Virus record (IMG/VR): IMGVR_UViG_3300034062_002287
Location: 1-37,839 of that record
From: a virus
Length of the DNA: 37,839 nt
Reading direction: 5' to 3' (one strand)
Positions within the stretch are counted from its first letter, which is position 1, and each line of letters starts with the position of its first letter. Positions 14,928-23,571 of this stretch are shown one piece after another. The translations under genes and the position numbers were made by a program. The notes beneath the pieces are model-generated. The model was not told the origin of the DNA and ran no database searches. It saw only the letters and a program-made list of their open reading frames with translations.

Positions 14928-16892
14928 ATGGAATTAGAAAAAAACTACAAAATAATTGATGCTAATGCAATAGCAGAGATTTATAAAAAACCTCACATGG
15001 AGGATGAGGAATATACAAACTTTAAATACTATTCAGACAACGAATATCCTAAAAAGCTAATTGATGAACGTAGGCCAAACGAAGCTCAAATGGTTAAAGA
15101 GTATCGTGAAAAAACGTATCAACCCGTATTTCAAGAAGTATTTGATAGGGTATTAGCTTCCTTAAATAAGATTCACAGAGCCGATGGATTTTTCATCAAA
15201 TATCCCGACCAAAAAGAATTTACACAAATTGCAGATGGCGAAAAATTGCCAGAGTATTTAGAAACAGATTTTAAAGGAAAGCAGTCAATAATGAACTATA
15301 CTTTTAGCACATTGCTAAAGCAGTATATAATTGATGCTAATGGCATTTGTTTAATTTGGGGATATCAACCTATAACAGAAGAAGGAAACGAAGACAACAC
15401 TAATTATATTGAGCCACATCCATACATAATCAACACCGATAAAATCATTTATTTTAGTGAAGGAGAATCTTTTGTTTATAGAGGTGAACATTCAAGAGAA
15501 CTTTACTCAGTAGATAAAATTCAATGGGCAAAGTGGGTAATGGATAAAAGAGGTGTATGGAGAATTGAAAAGTCTATCCCTAATTTAAGTGGGGAGGCGT
15601 GTTTTTTTAGATTGGGAGGTTTAGTAGAGTCCACAGAGGATTTAGGAACTGAATACCAAAGCAGATTAAAGGCGATGTTGCCATGGTTAAATGTTGCAAC
15701 GGTTGAATTTTCAGACTTACAAGCTGAGATAGTTATGCACATCCATAGTCAACAATGGATTTATCAAAGTGAGGAGTGTGGTACTTGTAATGGCAATGGA
15801 TATTTAATGAAAGACCAACAGAAAGTGCCTTGTACTAATAGCAGTTGTAAAGGTGGTTATGTTTCTTTTAGTCCTTATGAACCATTAAGAATAAGACCTG
15901 CAAAGGTTAATATGGGTGAAACGGCAGCACCAACACCTCCAATGGGCTACGTTCAAAAAGATACTGAGATAGCTAAGTTGCAAGATGCAAGAATTGACAG
16001 ACATAGGAATAGGGCATTAAGTGCTATTAATATGCAGTTTTTGGAGGTTATTCCTGCTGCTGTTAGCGGAGTATCTAAGGCTTACGATAGAGATGAAACA
16101 AATAATACATTTTATGCAATTGCTAAGGACTTAGGCCGAATAATAGAATTTAGTGCTTACTATGTTGCGGTGTGGAGGTATAACCAAATTTACAGCAACG
16201 ACATTATAAAAATGATGTGTCCAATCGTTATTGTGCCAAATACATTTGACATCCTTAGTTCAGATTTTTTAATTCAAGAAATAAAGGCGGCAAAAGATTC
16301 AGGATTAAATGATTCAGTACTTTCAGAAATGGAAATTGAATTTATTAAAAAAAGATTCCCTAACGACCCTACATTGCAAAATATAAAAATTGATGCAATG
16401 AATTTAGACCCATTGAGTGGATTGTCAGCAGAAGAAAAAGCATTGATAATATCTAACAAGGGTGCATCAAAACAAGATTATATTATTTCAACTTATATTC
16501 AAGATTTTATTGCAAAAGCATATCAAGAAAATAAAGATTTTCAAAGTAAAACAATTGACCAAAAATCAAAAGTATTGTATGACTATGCAAATCAAAAATT
16601 AAAAGATATTAATACTAAAGAAATATTAGCATCTAAAATATTTGGATTAGATACATTAACTGCTAATGATTCAGGCAAAGGCCCTGCCGATTTAAAATAT
16701 ACCGTTGGAGGATTAACGGGAATTATTGAAATTGTAAAAGCAGTATCAAGTGGAGTCTATGATTTAGAAGCTGCAATTAATATGGTTATGGATAGATTTG
16801 GTTTAACATACGAACAAGCCAAAGCACAATTGGGAACACCTGCAATTATTTCAAGCGAAGCAGAATTAGACAAAGTAACTAAATTGACTTAA
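14928..16892 (+). CDS. Portal protein (probable), with zinc-ribbon-like insert
   Basis: A 654-aa protein directly upstream of a MuF-like gene, scaffold and major capsid, the normal portal position. The body is mixed alpha/beta with features reminiscent of Bacteroidetes phage portals (EYREKTYQPVFQEVFDRVL near residue 65; a long helical stretch with DRHRNRALSAINMQFLEVIP near 360; VYDLEAAINMVMDRFGLTYE near the C-terminus). An unusual insert has C284, C287, C302 and C307 as CGTCNGNGYL then CTNSSCKGG, like the CxxCxGxG zinc motifs of DnaJ. The portal would form the dodecameric DNA gate. It overlaps the next gene by 1 bp. Confidence 0.75.
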   Translation: MELEKNYKIIDANAIAEIYKKPHMEDEEYTNFKYYSDNEYPKKLIDERRPNEAQMVKEYREKTYQPVFQEVFDRVLASLNKIHRADGFFIKYPDQKEFTQIADGEKLPEYLETDFKGKQSIMNYTFSTLLKQYIIDANGICLIWGYQPITEEGNEDNTNYIEPHPYIINTDKIIYFSEGESFVYRGEHSRELYSVDKIQWAKWVMDKRGVWRIEKSIPNLSGEACFFRLGGLVESTEDLGTEYQSRLKAMLPWLNVATVEFSDLQAEIVMHIHSQQWIYQSEECGTCNGNGYLMKDQQKVPCTNSSCKGGYVSFSPYEPLRIRPAKVNMGETAAPTPPMGYVQKDTEIAKLQDARIDRHRNRALSAINMQFLEVIPAAVSGVSKAYDRDETNNTFYAIAKDLGRIIEFSAYYVAVWRYNQIYSNDIIKMMCPIVIVPNTFDILSSDFLIQEIKAAKDSGLNDSVLSEMEIEFIKKRFPNDPTLQNIKIDAMNLDPLSGLSAEEKALIISNKGASKQDYIISTYIQDFIAKAYQENKDFQSKTIDQKSKVLYDYANQKLKDINTKEILASKIFGLDTLTANDSGKGPADLKYTVGGLTGIIEIVKAVSSGVYDLEAAINMVMDRFGLTYEQAKAQLGTPAIISSEAELDKVTKLT

Positions 16893-17824
16893 TGGCAACT
16901 AAAGGAGATAAAGAAATAAAAGCTATTTTAGAAGCGATTGACAAAGGGATAATTGACTTTCAAGAAGCAATACCTAAAATTCAAGAACGTATCTACAATA
17001 AGCTATTATTATTCCAAAAAGAGTTATCTGTACAAGGTGAAACAATAACCAACACGGTTAAAAATGTTAAGTTACTTGGCAGTTTAAAAAACGAGATTGA
17101 AACAATAATTTTAGACGATACTGATTACTTAGAAGCGGTTGCAAAGTTTAGTAAATTGTATGACTTAGTAACAAAACTAAACAACAATTATTTTAAGGCA
17201 ATAGAATCAAAATTTACTCCATCAAAAGTTATTGATGAAGTAAGGAAGCAGTCAGTATCTTTAGTTATTGATGGACTTACTGAATCAGGGTTGCAATCAA
17301 ACTTTATTAATCCAGTTCGTGAAATAATAAATACCTATGTAACAACGGGAGGAAGCTACTCTAAGTTAAGTGGTGAACTTAACAACTACATAAATGGATA
17401 TAGTTCAGATGCAGGGCCTATTGATGGCAGTTTTGTAAAGTTTACTAAACAGATAACAACCGATGCCTTAAACCAATACAATGCACAAGTAAACGAAATT
17501 ACAAGTTTAGATTTAGGATGGGAATGGTATAGGTATGTAGGAAGTAACATCAAAACTACTCGTACATTTTGCGAGGCACTAACAAAAAAAGAATACTATC
17601 ATAGGTCAGAGTTGGCACAAATAATAAAAGGAAACTTTGCAGAGTTTAAAGAGATGAAAGGTCAAATATACGATAAAACAGGATTGCCACAAGGTATGTA
17701 TGACGATACTAACACAAGCAACTTTGCAATATATCGAGGCGGTTACAACTGCGGACATCAAGCGTATGCAATCCCGACATACTTAGTGCCTCAATCAATT
17801 AGAAAGTCAATTGGGAAAAATTAA
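16892..17824 (+). CDS. MuF-like minor head protein
   Basis: A 310-aa protein following the portal with TAATG overlap. The C-terminal region shows the phage Mu F-type head morphogenesis signature: TTRTFCEALTKKEYYHRSEL (about 230-250) and YRGGYNCGHQAYAIP (about 280-295), whose Cys/His pattern matches the NCRH-type motif. The N-terminal two thirds are helical. It probably attaches to the portal inside the procapsid and may be ejected with DNA. No toxin or effector domain is appended at the C-terminus. Confidence 0.82.
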   Translation: MATKGDKEIKAILEAIDKGIIDFQEAIPKIQERIYNKLLLFQKELSVQGETITNTVKNVKLLGSLKNEIETIILDDTDYLEAVAKFSKLYDLVTKLNNNYFKAIESKFTPSKVIDEVRKQSVSLVIDGLTESGLQSNFINPVREIINTYVTTGGSYSKLSGELNNYINGYSSDAGPIDGSFVKFTKQITTDALNQYNAQVNEITSLDLGWEWYRYVGSNIKTTRTFCEALTKKEYYHRSELAQIIKGNFAEFKEMKGQIYDKTGLPQGMYDDTNTSNFAIYRGGYNCGHQAYAIPTYLVPQSIRKSIGKN

Positions 17825-17825
17825 T

Positions 17826-17855
17826 TTGTACTTATAGATAATATCAATAACTTTG
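17826..17855 (+). promoter_or_regulatory. Promoter for scaffold and capsid genes
   Basis: TTG at 17826-17828, a 19-nt spacer, and TAACTTTG (17848-17855), with the next ATG 22 nt downstream. Spacing and both boxes fit the Bacteroidetes sigma factor consensus. It is well placed to raise expression of scaffold and major capsid proteins. Confidence 0.65.
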
Positions 17856-17877
17856 GCAAAACTTATAAATATAATTT

Positions 17878-18240
17878 ATGACACAAACAAAAGAGCCTAC
17901 ATTTATGAGGCTAAAGATTACAGACACCAAAGGAATAGTTAATTATGTTCCTTTAAACAAAACAAATCGTGACTTTTATTCTGAACACAAAAAGAAACTT
18001 TCAAACGAAAAAAGAGAAAAGTTTTTGATTGAGGAAGTAGAATTAAGTTTGCACGATGCCGCAGAGTTAGGGATTTATGAAGCCCATGAAATTTTAAACC
18101 CACCTAAAAAGAAAGGTCAAGTAAGCCAACAATCAAATGATGTAATGGCTATGCTAATGAGCCAAAACCAAGCACTAATGGAACGCTTGGCAGTATTGGA
18201 AAGTAAGGAAACAACCAAAAAAGAAACCTTAAAAAAATAG
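17878..18240 (+). CDS. Hypothetical head-region protein (120 aa)
   Basis: First gene after the capsid-operon promoter. The N-terminal half is mixed alpha/beta (FMRLKITDTKGIVNYVPLNK). The C-terminal third is a Met/Gln-rich amphipathic helix (NDVMAMLMSQNQALMERLAV), likely to oligomerise as a coiled coil. Similar small genes between MuF and scaffold are usual in Bacteroidetes phages, but I cannot give a function. A capsid assembly cofactor is plausible. Confidence 0.65.
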   Translation: MTQTKEPTFMRLKITDTKGIVNYVPLNKTNRDFYSEHKKKLSNEKREKFLIEEVELSLHDAAELGIYEAHEILNPPKKKGQVSQQSNDVMAMLMSQNQALMERLAVLESKETTKKETLKK

Positions 18241-18242
18241 TT

Positions 18243-18296
18243 ATGAAATATCCAGTTAAAAAACCCAAAGGCGGCTGTAAAGGTTGCGGAAAATAA
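18243..18296 (+). CDS. Micro-protein MKYPVKKPKGGCKGCGK (17 aa)
   Basis: ATG 2 nt after the previous stop, TAA at 18294-18296, ending 23 nt before the scaffold start. The peptide is very basic and ends GGCKGCGK, with a CxxC. I have an impression of similar short Lys/Gly/Cys peptides at this place in related phages, but it is not a named family. Its codon-tight spacing and non-random composition support translation. It could instead be a leader that couples translation to the scaffold gene. Confidence 0.4.
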   Translation: MKYPVKKPKGGCKGCGK

Positions 18297-18319
18297 TTAC
18301 TAACCAATACAAAAAAACA

Positions 18320-19210
18320 ATGATTATAACAGATTATTTTGTTCAATTATGCGAAAAAGCAGGGATTGATACCAAAGACACAGACTTGATTGATTTACTC
18401 TCTAAATCTGATTTGTCAAAAATTCAAATATCGGATTCTTTGATTGAAAAAATTAACAAAAATGTATTGACTAAAGAAGAAGCAAAAAATTCTCCTGAGT
18501 TAAAAAAACATTTTTACGGAAATGCACTTGATCCAATAAATAAAAAGATTGCTGCTTTTTTTGATGAGTACGGATTTGACGATGGAATGAAAGCCGAAGT
18601 ATTAGCCGACACATCTACCTATTCACAATTTGAAAAGACCGTTAAAAAGATTGCAGAGCTAAAAGAAAAGCAAAGCACAAGCGGAAACAAAGGCGAAAAA
18701 GCAGACTTAGAAAAAAAGATAAATGAGTTAGCGGCTGAACTTTCAAAGGTTGCAAAACAAAAGGAAGATGAAAAGATTGCAGCAGTAAATGAGGTTACTC
18801 AAAAATATGAAAATCAATTTTTAGAAATGAACATAGATTCTATTATTGGTTCAAAAAATTTGCCCGGACAATTTGCAAAAGAGATTGAAATAAAAATTGC
18901 AAAGGAATTTGTCAATAAAAAACTTGCTGAAAAGAATGCAGTTTTAAAAAATATTGAAGGAAAATTAAAACTTGTTTCAAAAGATAACGAAGATTTACTT
19001 ATCTTTGACGCAGGGAAAGAAATTTCCTTTGATTCTCTCACAGAAATGGCTTTGGCCGAAAACAAATTTTTAAAAGTAAGTGGCGGAAATCCACCTACTA
19101 ACAATGGTTTTAACCGAAACAACGGAGGCCAAAATCCTCCAAAACAGAACGCAGCTACAAATTTGGCCCTAAGCGAAATTGATATTGCTTTAGAAGGTTT
19201 CAAAGAGTAG
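18320..19210 (+). CDS. Capsid scaffolding protein (probable)
   Basis: A 296-aa protein immediately before the major capsid gene. It is highly charged and helical, with a central coiled coil (ADLEKKINELAAELSKVAKQ, about 140-175) and a flexible Asn/Gly/Pro-rich C-terminal stretch (GNNPPTNNG-like, about 265-285) ending in a short helix (ALSEIDIALEGFKE) that could bind the capsid protein. This is the usual design of scaffolding proteins. The frame extends to 18284, but the ATG at 18320 after AATACAAAAAAACA is chosen. No protease motif is apparent. Confidence 0.75.
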   Translation: MIITDYFVQLCEKAGIDTKDTDLIDLLSKSDLSKIQISDSLIEKINKNVLTKEEAKNSPELKKHFYGNALDPINKKIAAFFDEYGFDDGMKAEVLADTSTYSQFEKTVKKIAELKEKQSTSGNKGEKADLEKKINELAAELSKVAKQKEDEKIAAVNEVTQKYENQFLEMNIDSIIGSKNLPGQFAKEIEIKIAKEFVNKKLAEKNAVLKNIEGKLKLVSKDNEDLLIFDAGKEISFDSLTEMALAENKFLKVSGGNPPTNNGFNRNNGGQNPPKQNAATNLALSEIDIALEGFKE

Positions 19211-19227
19211 TTTAATACTACAACAAA

Positions 19228-20340
19228 ATGGCTTTAGGTTATTGCCCAGCGGTACTCCAACACATGAAATTTATCATAGGAGAAAACGCACCAGAACACA
19301 AAATAACTCCATCAGGTTTTCTAAAAGCAAACCTTGAGAAAGGAGCAAACGCAACACCAATTCAAGATTCACTTAGTTTAGCAAATACTGCTGGACACAT
19401 CAAAGATTTGAGATTAAAATACTACAACAGAACAGTACCTTCTCAAATGGCAACTGCTGACAATTGTGATATTGACTTGGTTCAAGCATATTCAGAAATA
19501 ACAATTGATACAACTTCAATAGTTAAATTTGGATTGCATTTTAACGATTCCACAATTGCAAAATATTGTGATGAAGCATCTCGTTCAGTAGCAATTGGTT
19601 CAGCACCAACTCCATTTATGGAAGAACACTTAGCTGGATTAATGGCCGCAATGAATGGATTTGTAAGCAAAATTGACCAAACATTGTTAGGTCAAGTAGT
19701 TTGGGGTACAAACGCTGTAACAGGAAACAATACTGCGGTATCAGTAAACTTTAATGACGATTCAACAGTTAATCTTTTTACTGAAGGTTATACTAAATTG
19801 TTGAACGATTACGCTTTCAATGAAGGTCAAGGAACTCCAATTGTTGTTGGTAGTGGATTGATAAATGCCGCAATGATTCAATCAAAGATTCCTGCATTAA
19901 CTCAATACTCACCATTAAACAATGGTGCAGGTGCTAATCAATTTGATTACTACCACGACATCAATGCTGCAACATCATTTGGAACAAATCAATTCGGTGT
20001 GTTTATGCCGGGTACATTTGGAATGGTTGAATTAGACAGATACAGAGGTTTTAGAGCTAAGAAATTAGGCACTTCAACATTCTGGAACATGGCTATTCCA
20101 TTAAATATGCCGGGTGCTGATGGTTTACTTCCATTAATGCACATTGACTTCCAATTAAAAGAATTGGATTGCCCACAAGAATCAACAGTTGGTTACGAAA
20201 CAGTAACACTTGATGCAGGTTATTCATTAATCATGTCTAAGAGATTTGCTTTATGGCAAGTTCCAAGCGATGCTTTCCAATCGTCAGACAGATTAACTGG
20301 TAACAATGGTGCATTACGTTACACAGCAGCTAATTCTTAA
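19228..20340 (+). CDS. Major capsid protein
   Basis: A 370-aa protein in the canonical slot after the scaffold. It looks like an HK97-type coat protein in length and composition: an N-terminal arm, a helix (EEHLAGLMAAMNGFVSKIDQ) and mixed beta segments (GTPIVVGSGLINAAMIQSKI; FGVFMPGTFGMVELDRYRG) and a C-terminal QVPSDAFQSSDRLTGNNG tail typical of Bacteroidetes phage coat proteins. It shows a more regular codon use and slightly richer GC than its neighbours, as expected of a highly expressed gene. I assign it by position and overall resemblance. Confidence 0.85.
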   Translation: MALGYCPAVLQHMKFIIGENAPEHKITPSGFLKANLEKGANATPIQDSLSLANTAGHIKDLRLKYYNRTVPSQMATADNCDIDLVQAYSEITIDTTSIVKFGLHFNDSTIAKYCDEASRSVAIGSAPTPFMEEHLAGLMAAMNGFVSKIDQTLLGQVVWGTNAVTGNNTAVSVNFNDDSTVNLFTEGYTKLLNDYAFNEGQGTPIVVGSGLINAAMIQSKIPALTQYSPLNNGAGANQFDYYHDINAATSFGTNQFGVFMPGTFGMVELDRYRGFRAKKLGTSTFWNMAIPLNMPGADGLLPLMHIDFQLKELDCPQESTVGYETVTLDAGYSLIMSKRFALWQVPSDAFQSSDRLTGNNGALRYTAANS

Positions 20341-20345
20341 TCTCT

Positions 20346-21362
20346 ATGAGCTGCTTTGATGGTTTAATAAATCTAAAAGGATGCTCAGTTACTGAAACTC
20401 CGGGTAGTGTTTATTCTTTGAATAGCCTACCCGGTATTTCACTAAAAGCATTTGAGGATGTTGCGAATAGTGAACAAGGCACTTATTTAGGTGTTTGGGA
20501 TAATGTAAATGAACGTGCAGAAGCAGCGATAAAAAACAACATCATTTCTTATTTATCGACAAGGTATAAGCTAAGGAGAGTAATAAGAACGGTTGACATA
20601 TCTGATATAAATAATACTTCAATTGTTGCGGATTCTTTATTTAAAGGGATTCTAATTAATTTAAGTTGGAGCAATACAGAAAATTGGAGGTTAAGCCCTT
20701 TTCAAAATATATCAATTCAATCTGTAAGATATTACAAGGTTGGAGGAACAGCAGAAACAACTCAAAATATTGTTTTCTTTAACTACTTGACAAAAGAAGT
20801 TTTATTTACAAAAACAATTGATGTTACTGCAATGACTACGGGATGGAATAATGTTCCAATCAACAAGACATTTGATGTTGCACAATTAGGAATAGGATTT
20901 AGGCAAGTTGCTAATTCACTAAGTTACTTGAGCAATGATTCCAATGGACTTTATGCAGAGGCTTGTGATTATTGTTATAGTTCAGAATGTGGGCAGATAA
21001 ATGGATTTGTAAGCACAGATGACAAGGTAAGTGGCACATTAACTTACAACAATTTAATTGTAGGTTTACAAGCAGTAATTACGGTTGGATGTTCATTTGA
21101 TGCAGCGGCTTGTAACAATAAACTTTTATTTGCAGAAGCCTTTTGGTATTTGTTGGGAGTTGAATTTATGGTTGAAAGGCAATATTCTGAAAGAATAAAC
21201 TTTATGACAACCGTTTTAAAAGAGGAAGCAAACGAACTTCAAGCATTGTATCAAACAAGGTATGAAGAAGCCTTTAAAAATGCTTTAAGCGGGTTGCAAT
21301 TCGATTGTGATGGGTGCTTACAATGTGATAACCAAATTCAATTCTTTCCACAGCTACCATAA
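20346..21362 (+). CDS. Head-tail connector/adaptor-like protein with inserted beta domain (338 aa)
   Basis: Directly follows the capsid gene. The N-terminal segment (ISLKAFEDVANSEQGTYLGV then NVNERAEAAIKNNI) and the C-terminal helices (LFAEAFWYLLGVEFMVERQY; ELQALYQTRYEEAFKNAL) fit a helical head-tail adaptor. Between them (about 75-240) lies a beta-rich domain of the Ig or carbohydrate-binding type, with cysteines. That suggests a connector decorated with an exposed domain. It ends in a Cys cluster (CDGCLQC). Family assignment is uncertain. Confidence 0.55.
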   Translation: MSCFDGLINLKGCSVTETPGSVYSLNSLPGISLKAFEDVANSEQGTYLGVWDNVNERAEAAIKNNIISYLSTRYKLRRVIRTVDISDINNTSIVADSLFKGILINLSWSNTENWRLSPFQNISIQSVRYYKVGGTAETTQNIVFFNYLTKEVLFTKTIDVTAMTTGWNNVPINKTFDVAQLGIGFRQVANSLSYLSNDSNGLYAEACDYCYSSECGQINGFVSTDDKVSGTLTYNNLIVGLQAVITVGCSFDAAACNNKLLFAEAFWYLLGVEFMVERQYSERINFMTTVLKEEANELQALYQTRYEEAFKNALSGLQFDCDGCLQCDNQIQFFPQLP

Positions 21363-21803
21363 ATGGAAATAACATCAAATCTTACTTCTATAATTGGCGA
21401 AATTTTGGGCAAGTTTGAACAACTTGCAAATCCTCAAACGGTATCGAGGGCGGTAGCAACTGCCTTAATGCCTGAAATGAGAAAGAGGATTCACGTAGAT
21501 GGCAAAAATTCAAAAGATAGTCAGATAGGTGTTTACTCAAATTCTTATTTAAAGTTAAGACAAAAAAAATACAATAGAACAGCCGATTCAGATGTAGTAA
21601 TTTCTTTAACAAGGCAATTAGAAAATAGTTATGTTTTAGGAGGCACACAAACATCTTATAACATTTCATTCTCTACTCCATTGTCATTTGACAAAGCTAC
21701 TTGGATGGAAGAAAAGTATGGTAAGATTTGGGATTTGACAATCAAAGAACAAGACATTGCTCAGTTAGTAGCAAACGAAGAAACTAAATTAATAATGCAA
21801 TGA
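21363..21803 (+). CDS. Tail completion / HK97 gp10-like morphogenesis protein
   Basis: A 146-aa protein whose ATG abuts the preceding stop. The pattern AVATALMPEMRKRIHVDG ... YSNSYLKLRQKKY ... SLTRQLENSYVL recalls the phage virion morphogenesis (Mu gpG / HK97 gp10) family, in which a basic helix is followed by a tail-completion fold. It lies between the adaptor-like protein and the putative tail terminator, which fits a neck or tail-completion role. It overlaps the next gene by 4 bp. Confidence 0.68.
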   Translation: MEITSNLTSIIGEILGKFEQLANPQTVSRAVATALMPEMRKRIHVDGKNSKDSQIGVYSNSYLKLRQKKYNRTADSDVVISLTRQLENSYVLGGTQTSYNISFSTPLSFDKATWMEEKYGKIWDLTIKEQDIAQLVANEETKLIMQ

Positions 21804-22375
21804 ATTTAAAAAATTTAGTTGAGTTAATTGATACAAAAATAGTTTCACAAGTTGAAATGATAACAACATTGCAACCGATTAAAGCATTTGGATTGGCGGA
21901 ATTTTATTATGACCAAGATACATTTTATCCGGGAATAATAAATGGAGGTCAAATCGAAGAAGTGTTTTTAAAAGACAATTTTAATTTAAGTTGGTACTCA
22001 AGAAACACCAACGGAAGTTATACTAACATAGAAAATAATTTCGGCAATAAAAATAACAAAGTTGAAGAAACAACGGAAATTAAATTGGTTGCCTATACAA
22101 ATAGAATTAAAACAGGATTCTCTTTAGAAACAATAAAGGATATTTTTGTGAGTTCAATTCCAAGCGTATTATCAAAATCAGAGTGTGAGAGCAATGAAAT
22201 TGATGGATGCCAAATAGAATTAATCTCACACGAATTAGACACTTATAAAGTCTATAAAGAGGAAACAAACAGCAATGCCAAGGTGAGAGTTGGTGTTGAA
22301 TTTGGATTAATTTCAATCCGATATAATATTAAAGCCACCTATCGCAGAGGGTGTCGTGTTATTTGCGAATGTTAA
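21800..22375 (+). CDS. Putative tail terminator/neck protein (191 aa)
   Basis: Mixed alpha/beta protein: N-terminal helix (LKNLVELIDTKIVSQVEMIT), beta hairpins (TEIKLVAYTNRIKTGFS) and a C-terminal strand plus Cys-rich end (RRGCRVICEC). Siphophages normally place the tail terminator exactly here, just before the major tail protein. I recognise no decisive motif, so the call is positional. It is linked to its upstream gene by an ATGA-type overlap and to the major tail gene by a 9-nt gap. Confidence 0.55.
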   Translation: MNLKNLVELIDTKIVSQVEMITTLQPIKAFGLAEFYYDQDTFYPGIINGGQIEEVFLKDNFNLSWYSRNTNGSYTNIENNFGNKNNKVEETTEIKLVAYTNRIKTGFSLETIKDIFVSSIPSVLSKSECESNEIDGCQIELISHELDTYKVYKEETNSNAKVRVGVEFGLISIRYNIKATYRRGCRVICEC

Positions 22376-22384
22376 TTTAAAAAA

Positions 22385-22924
22385 ATGGCTTATTATCCAT
22401 CAAATTGCGATGAAAATATTCAAGAGCATAGTTGTGGTGGTTGTGGTGTAGAGTTAGCTCGTGTAAGAAGAGCAGCCTTCATCAATAAAACATACTACCC
22501 AACATTAATTGCTGATGCTGAAAATCCAGCAGTATGGAACGCAGGAATAGCGAGTGGTGCAATCATTGTAATACCTGAAACACAAGGTGAGTACGATGGC
22601 GGAGCTCCACAAATGGGGCAAGGTTATGGCGATTCAGAGGAAACTCTAAACGCTTACTTGTTTACTGCTATGATTAAAGATCCAAACTATGCAGGAAATA
22701 GAAATTTTTACAATTCTATCAAAGGAAGTAGAAATTTTCATTTTGCTTATGCTTCAGAAACTATTTTGAGAATATCAGATGAACCTGTTACAATTATACC
22801 AACCAATCCAATTGCTAACGATTTAAAGCAAGAAGTTGTGTGGGATGTTCAAGTTAAATGGACATCAGATAATTTTTCTGACGAGTTTGATACTCCAGAT
22901 GTTTTTACTTGTTATGTTCCGTAA
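22385..22924 (+). CDS. Major tail protein (paralog 1)
   Basis: A 179-aa protein starting MAYYPSNCDENIQEHSC. It has the right size and place for the tail tube protein and is followed at once by an intrinsic terminator, a common device for overproducing tube subunits relative to downstream fibre genes. It is homologous to the next gene: both share YYPSNC, a CxxCxxEL(A/G)RVR segment, YY.TLIAD.EN, a G(D/A).EETL.AY stretch, a GSRN(F/Y) and a DLKQEV(V/I)W...KWTSDNF block. The N-terminal cysteines (CGGCG) may bind metal or crosslink. Confidence 0.75.
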   Translation: MAYYPSNCDENIQEHSCGGCGVELARVRRAAFINKTYYPTLIADAENPAVWNAGIASGAIIVIPETQGEYDGGAPQMGQGYGDSEETLNAYLFTAMIKDPNYAGNRNFYNSIKGSRNFHFAYASETILRISDEPVTIIPTNPIANDLKQEVVWDVQVKWTSDNFSDEFDTPDVFTCYVP

Positions 22925-22927
22925 ATT

Positions 22928-22955
22928 AAAGGGGTATTTATTTACCCCTTTTTTT
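22928..22955 (+). terminator. Intrinsic terminator after major tail protein
   Basis: Stem AAAGGGGTA (22928-22936) with TACCCCTTT (22943-22951), loop TTTATT, continuing into a T-run to 22955. It begins 4 nt after the tail-protein stop and stands before the paralogous gene, so partial termination would set the ratio of the two products. Confidence 0.88.
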
Positions 22956-22967
22956 AATTAAATTAAT

Positions 22968-23561
22968 ATGTACTATCCATCAAATTGCAATGAAATATCT
23001 ACTCACGATTGCGAGAGTTGTGAGATTGAATTAGGCAGAGTAAGGTCAGTTGCATTTGTGCATAGGAGTTATTATTCTACATTGATTGCAGACATTGAAA
23101 ATGTAAATTTATGGGTAGATGGCAGGGAAGACAATAAGATATTTGTTTATCCATTTGTAAATGGAGAGTTTAGTGGAGGTGCAGCAATTACTGGAAGAGG
23201 ATTTGCTAAGGCAGAAGAAACATTGATGGCTTATAACTTTAGTTTGGACTTTTTTATTCCAAATTATGAAGGCAACGTATCACATTGGAACGCTTTGCGA
23301 GGTTCAAGAAATTACTATGTGATTTTTTGCACAGAAACACAAATGCACGTTACTAATAGAGTTTGTTCAATAGTTCCCAAGAATGAAATTAAAAATGATT
23401 TAAAGCAGGAGGTTATTTGGAGTTGCACGAGTAAGTGGACTTCTGATAACTTTCCGACAATATACGAGATTGCGGATGGTATATTTGAGTGTGTATCAGT
23501 TCCACCAATCACAGAGGGAATAGGAGTTATGATAATAGAAAGTACATTCATAGTAGGATAA
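22968..23561 (+). CDS. Major tail protein paralog 2 (197 aa)
   Basis: Tandem duplicate of the preceding gene with clear similarity along the whole length, plus about 15-18 extra C-terminal residues ending in IIESTFIVG. Even the DNA at the start is similar (TACTATCCATCAAATTGC in this copy). It lies beyond the terminator, so it should be made in smaller amounts. It might be a minor tube ring, a tube-initiator or an adaptor to the fibre encoded next. Conserved blocks include DLKQEVIW and KWTSDNF. Confidence 0.72.
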   Translation: MYYPSNCNEISTHDCESCEIELGRVRSVAFVHRSYYSTLIADIENVNLWVDGREDNKIFVYPFVNGEFSGGAAITGRGFAKAEETLMAYNFSLDFFIPNYEGNVSHWNALRGSRNYYVIFCTETQMHVTNRVCSIVPKNEIKNDLKQEVIWSCTSKWTSDNFPTIYEIADGIFECVSVPPITEGIGVMIIESTFIVG

Positions 23562-23571
23562 AAATAAAAAT

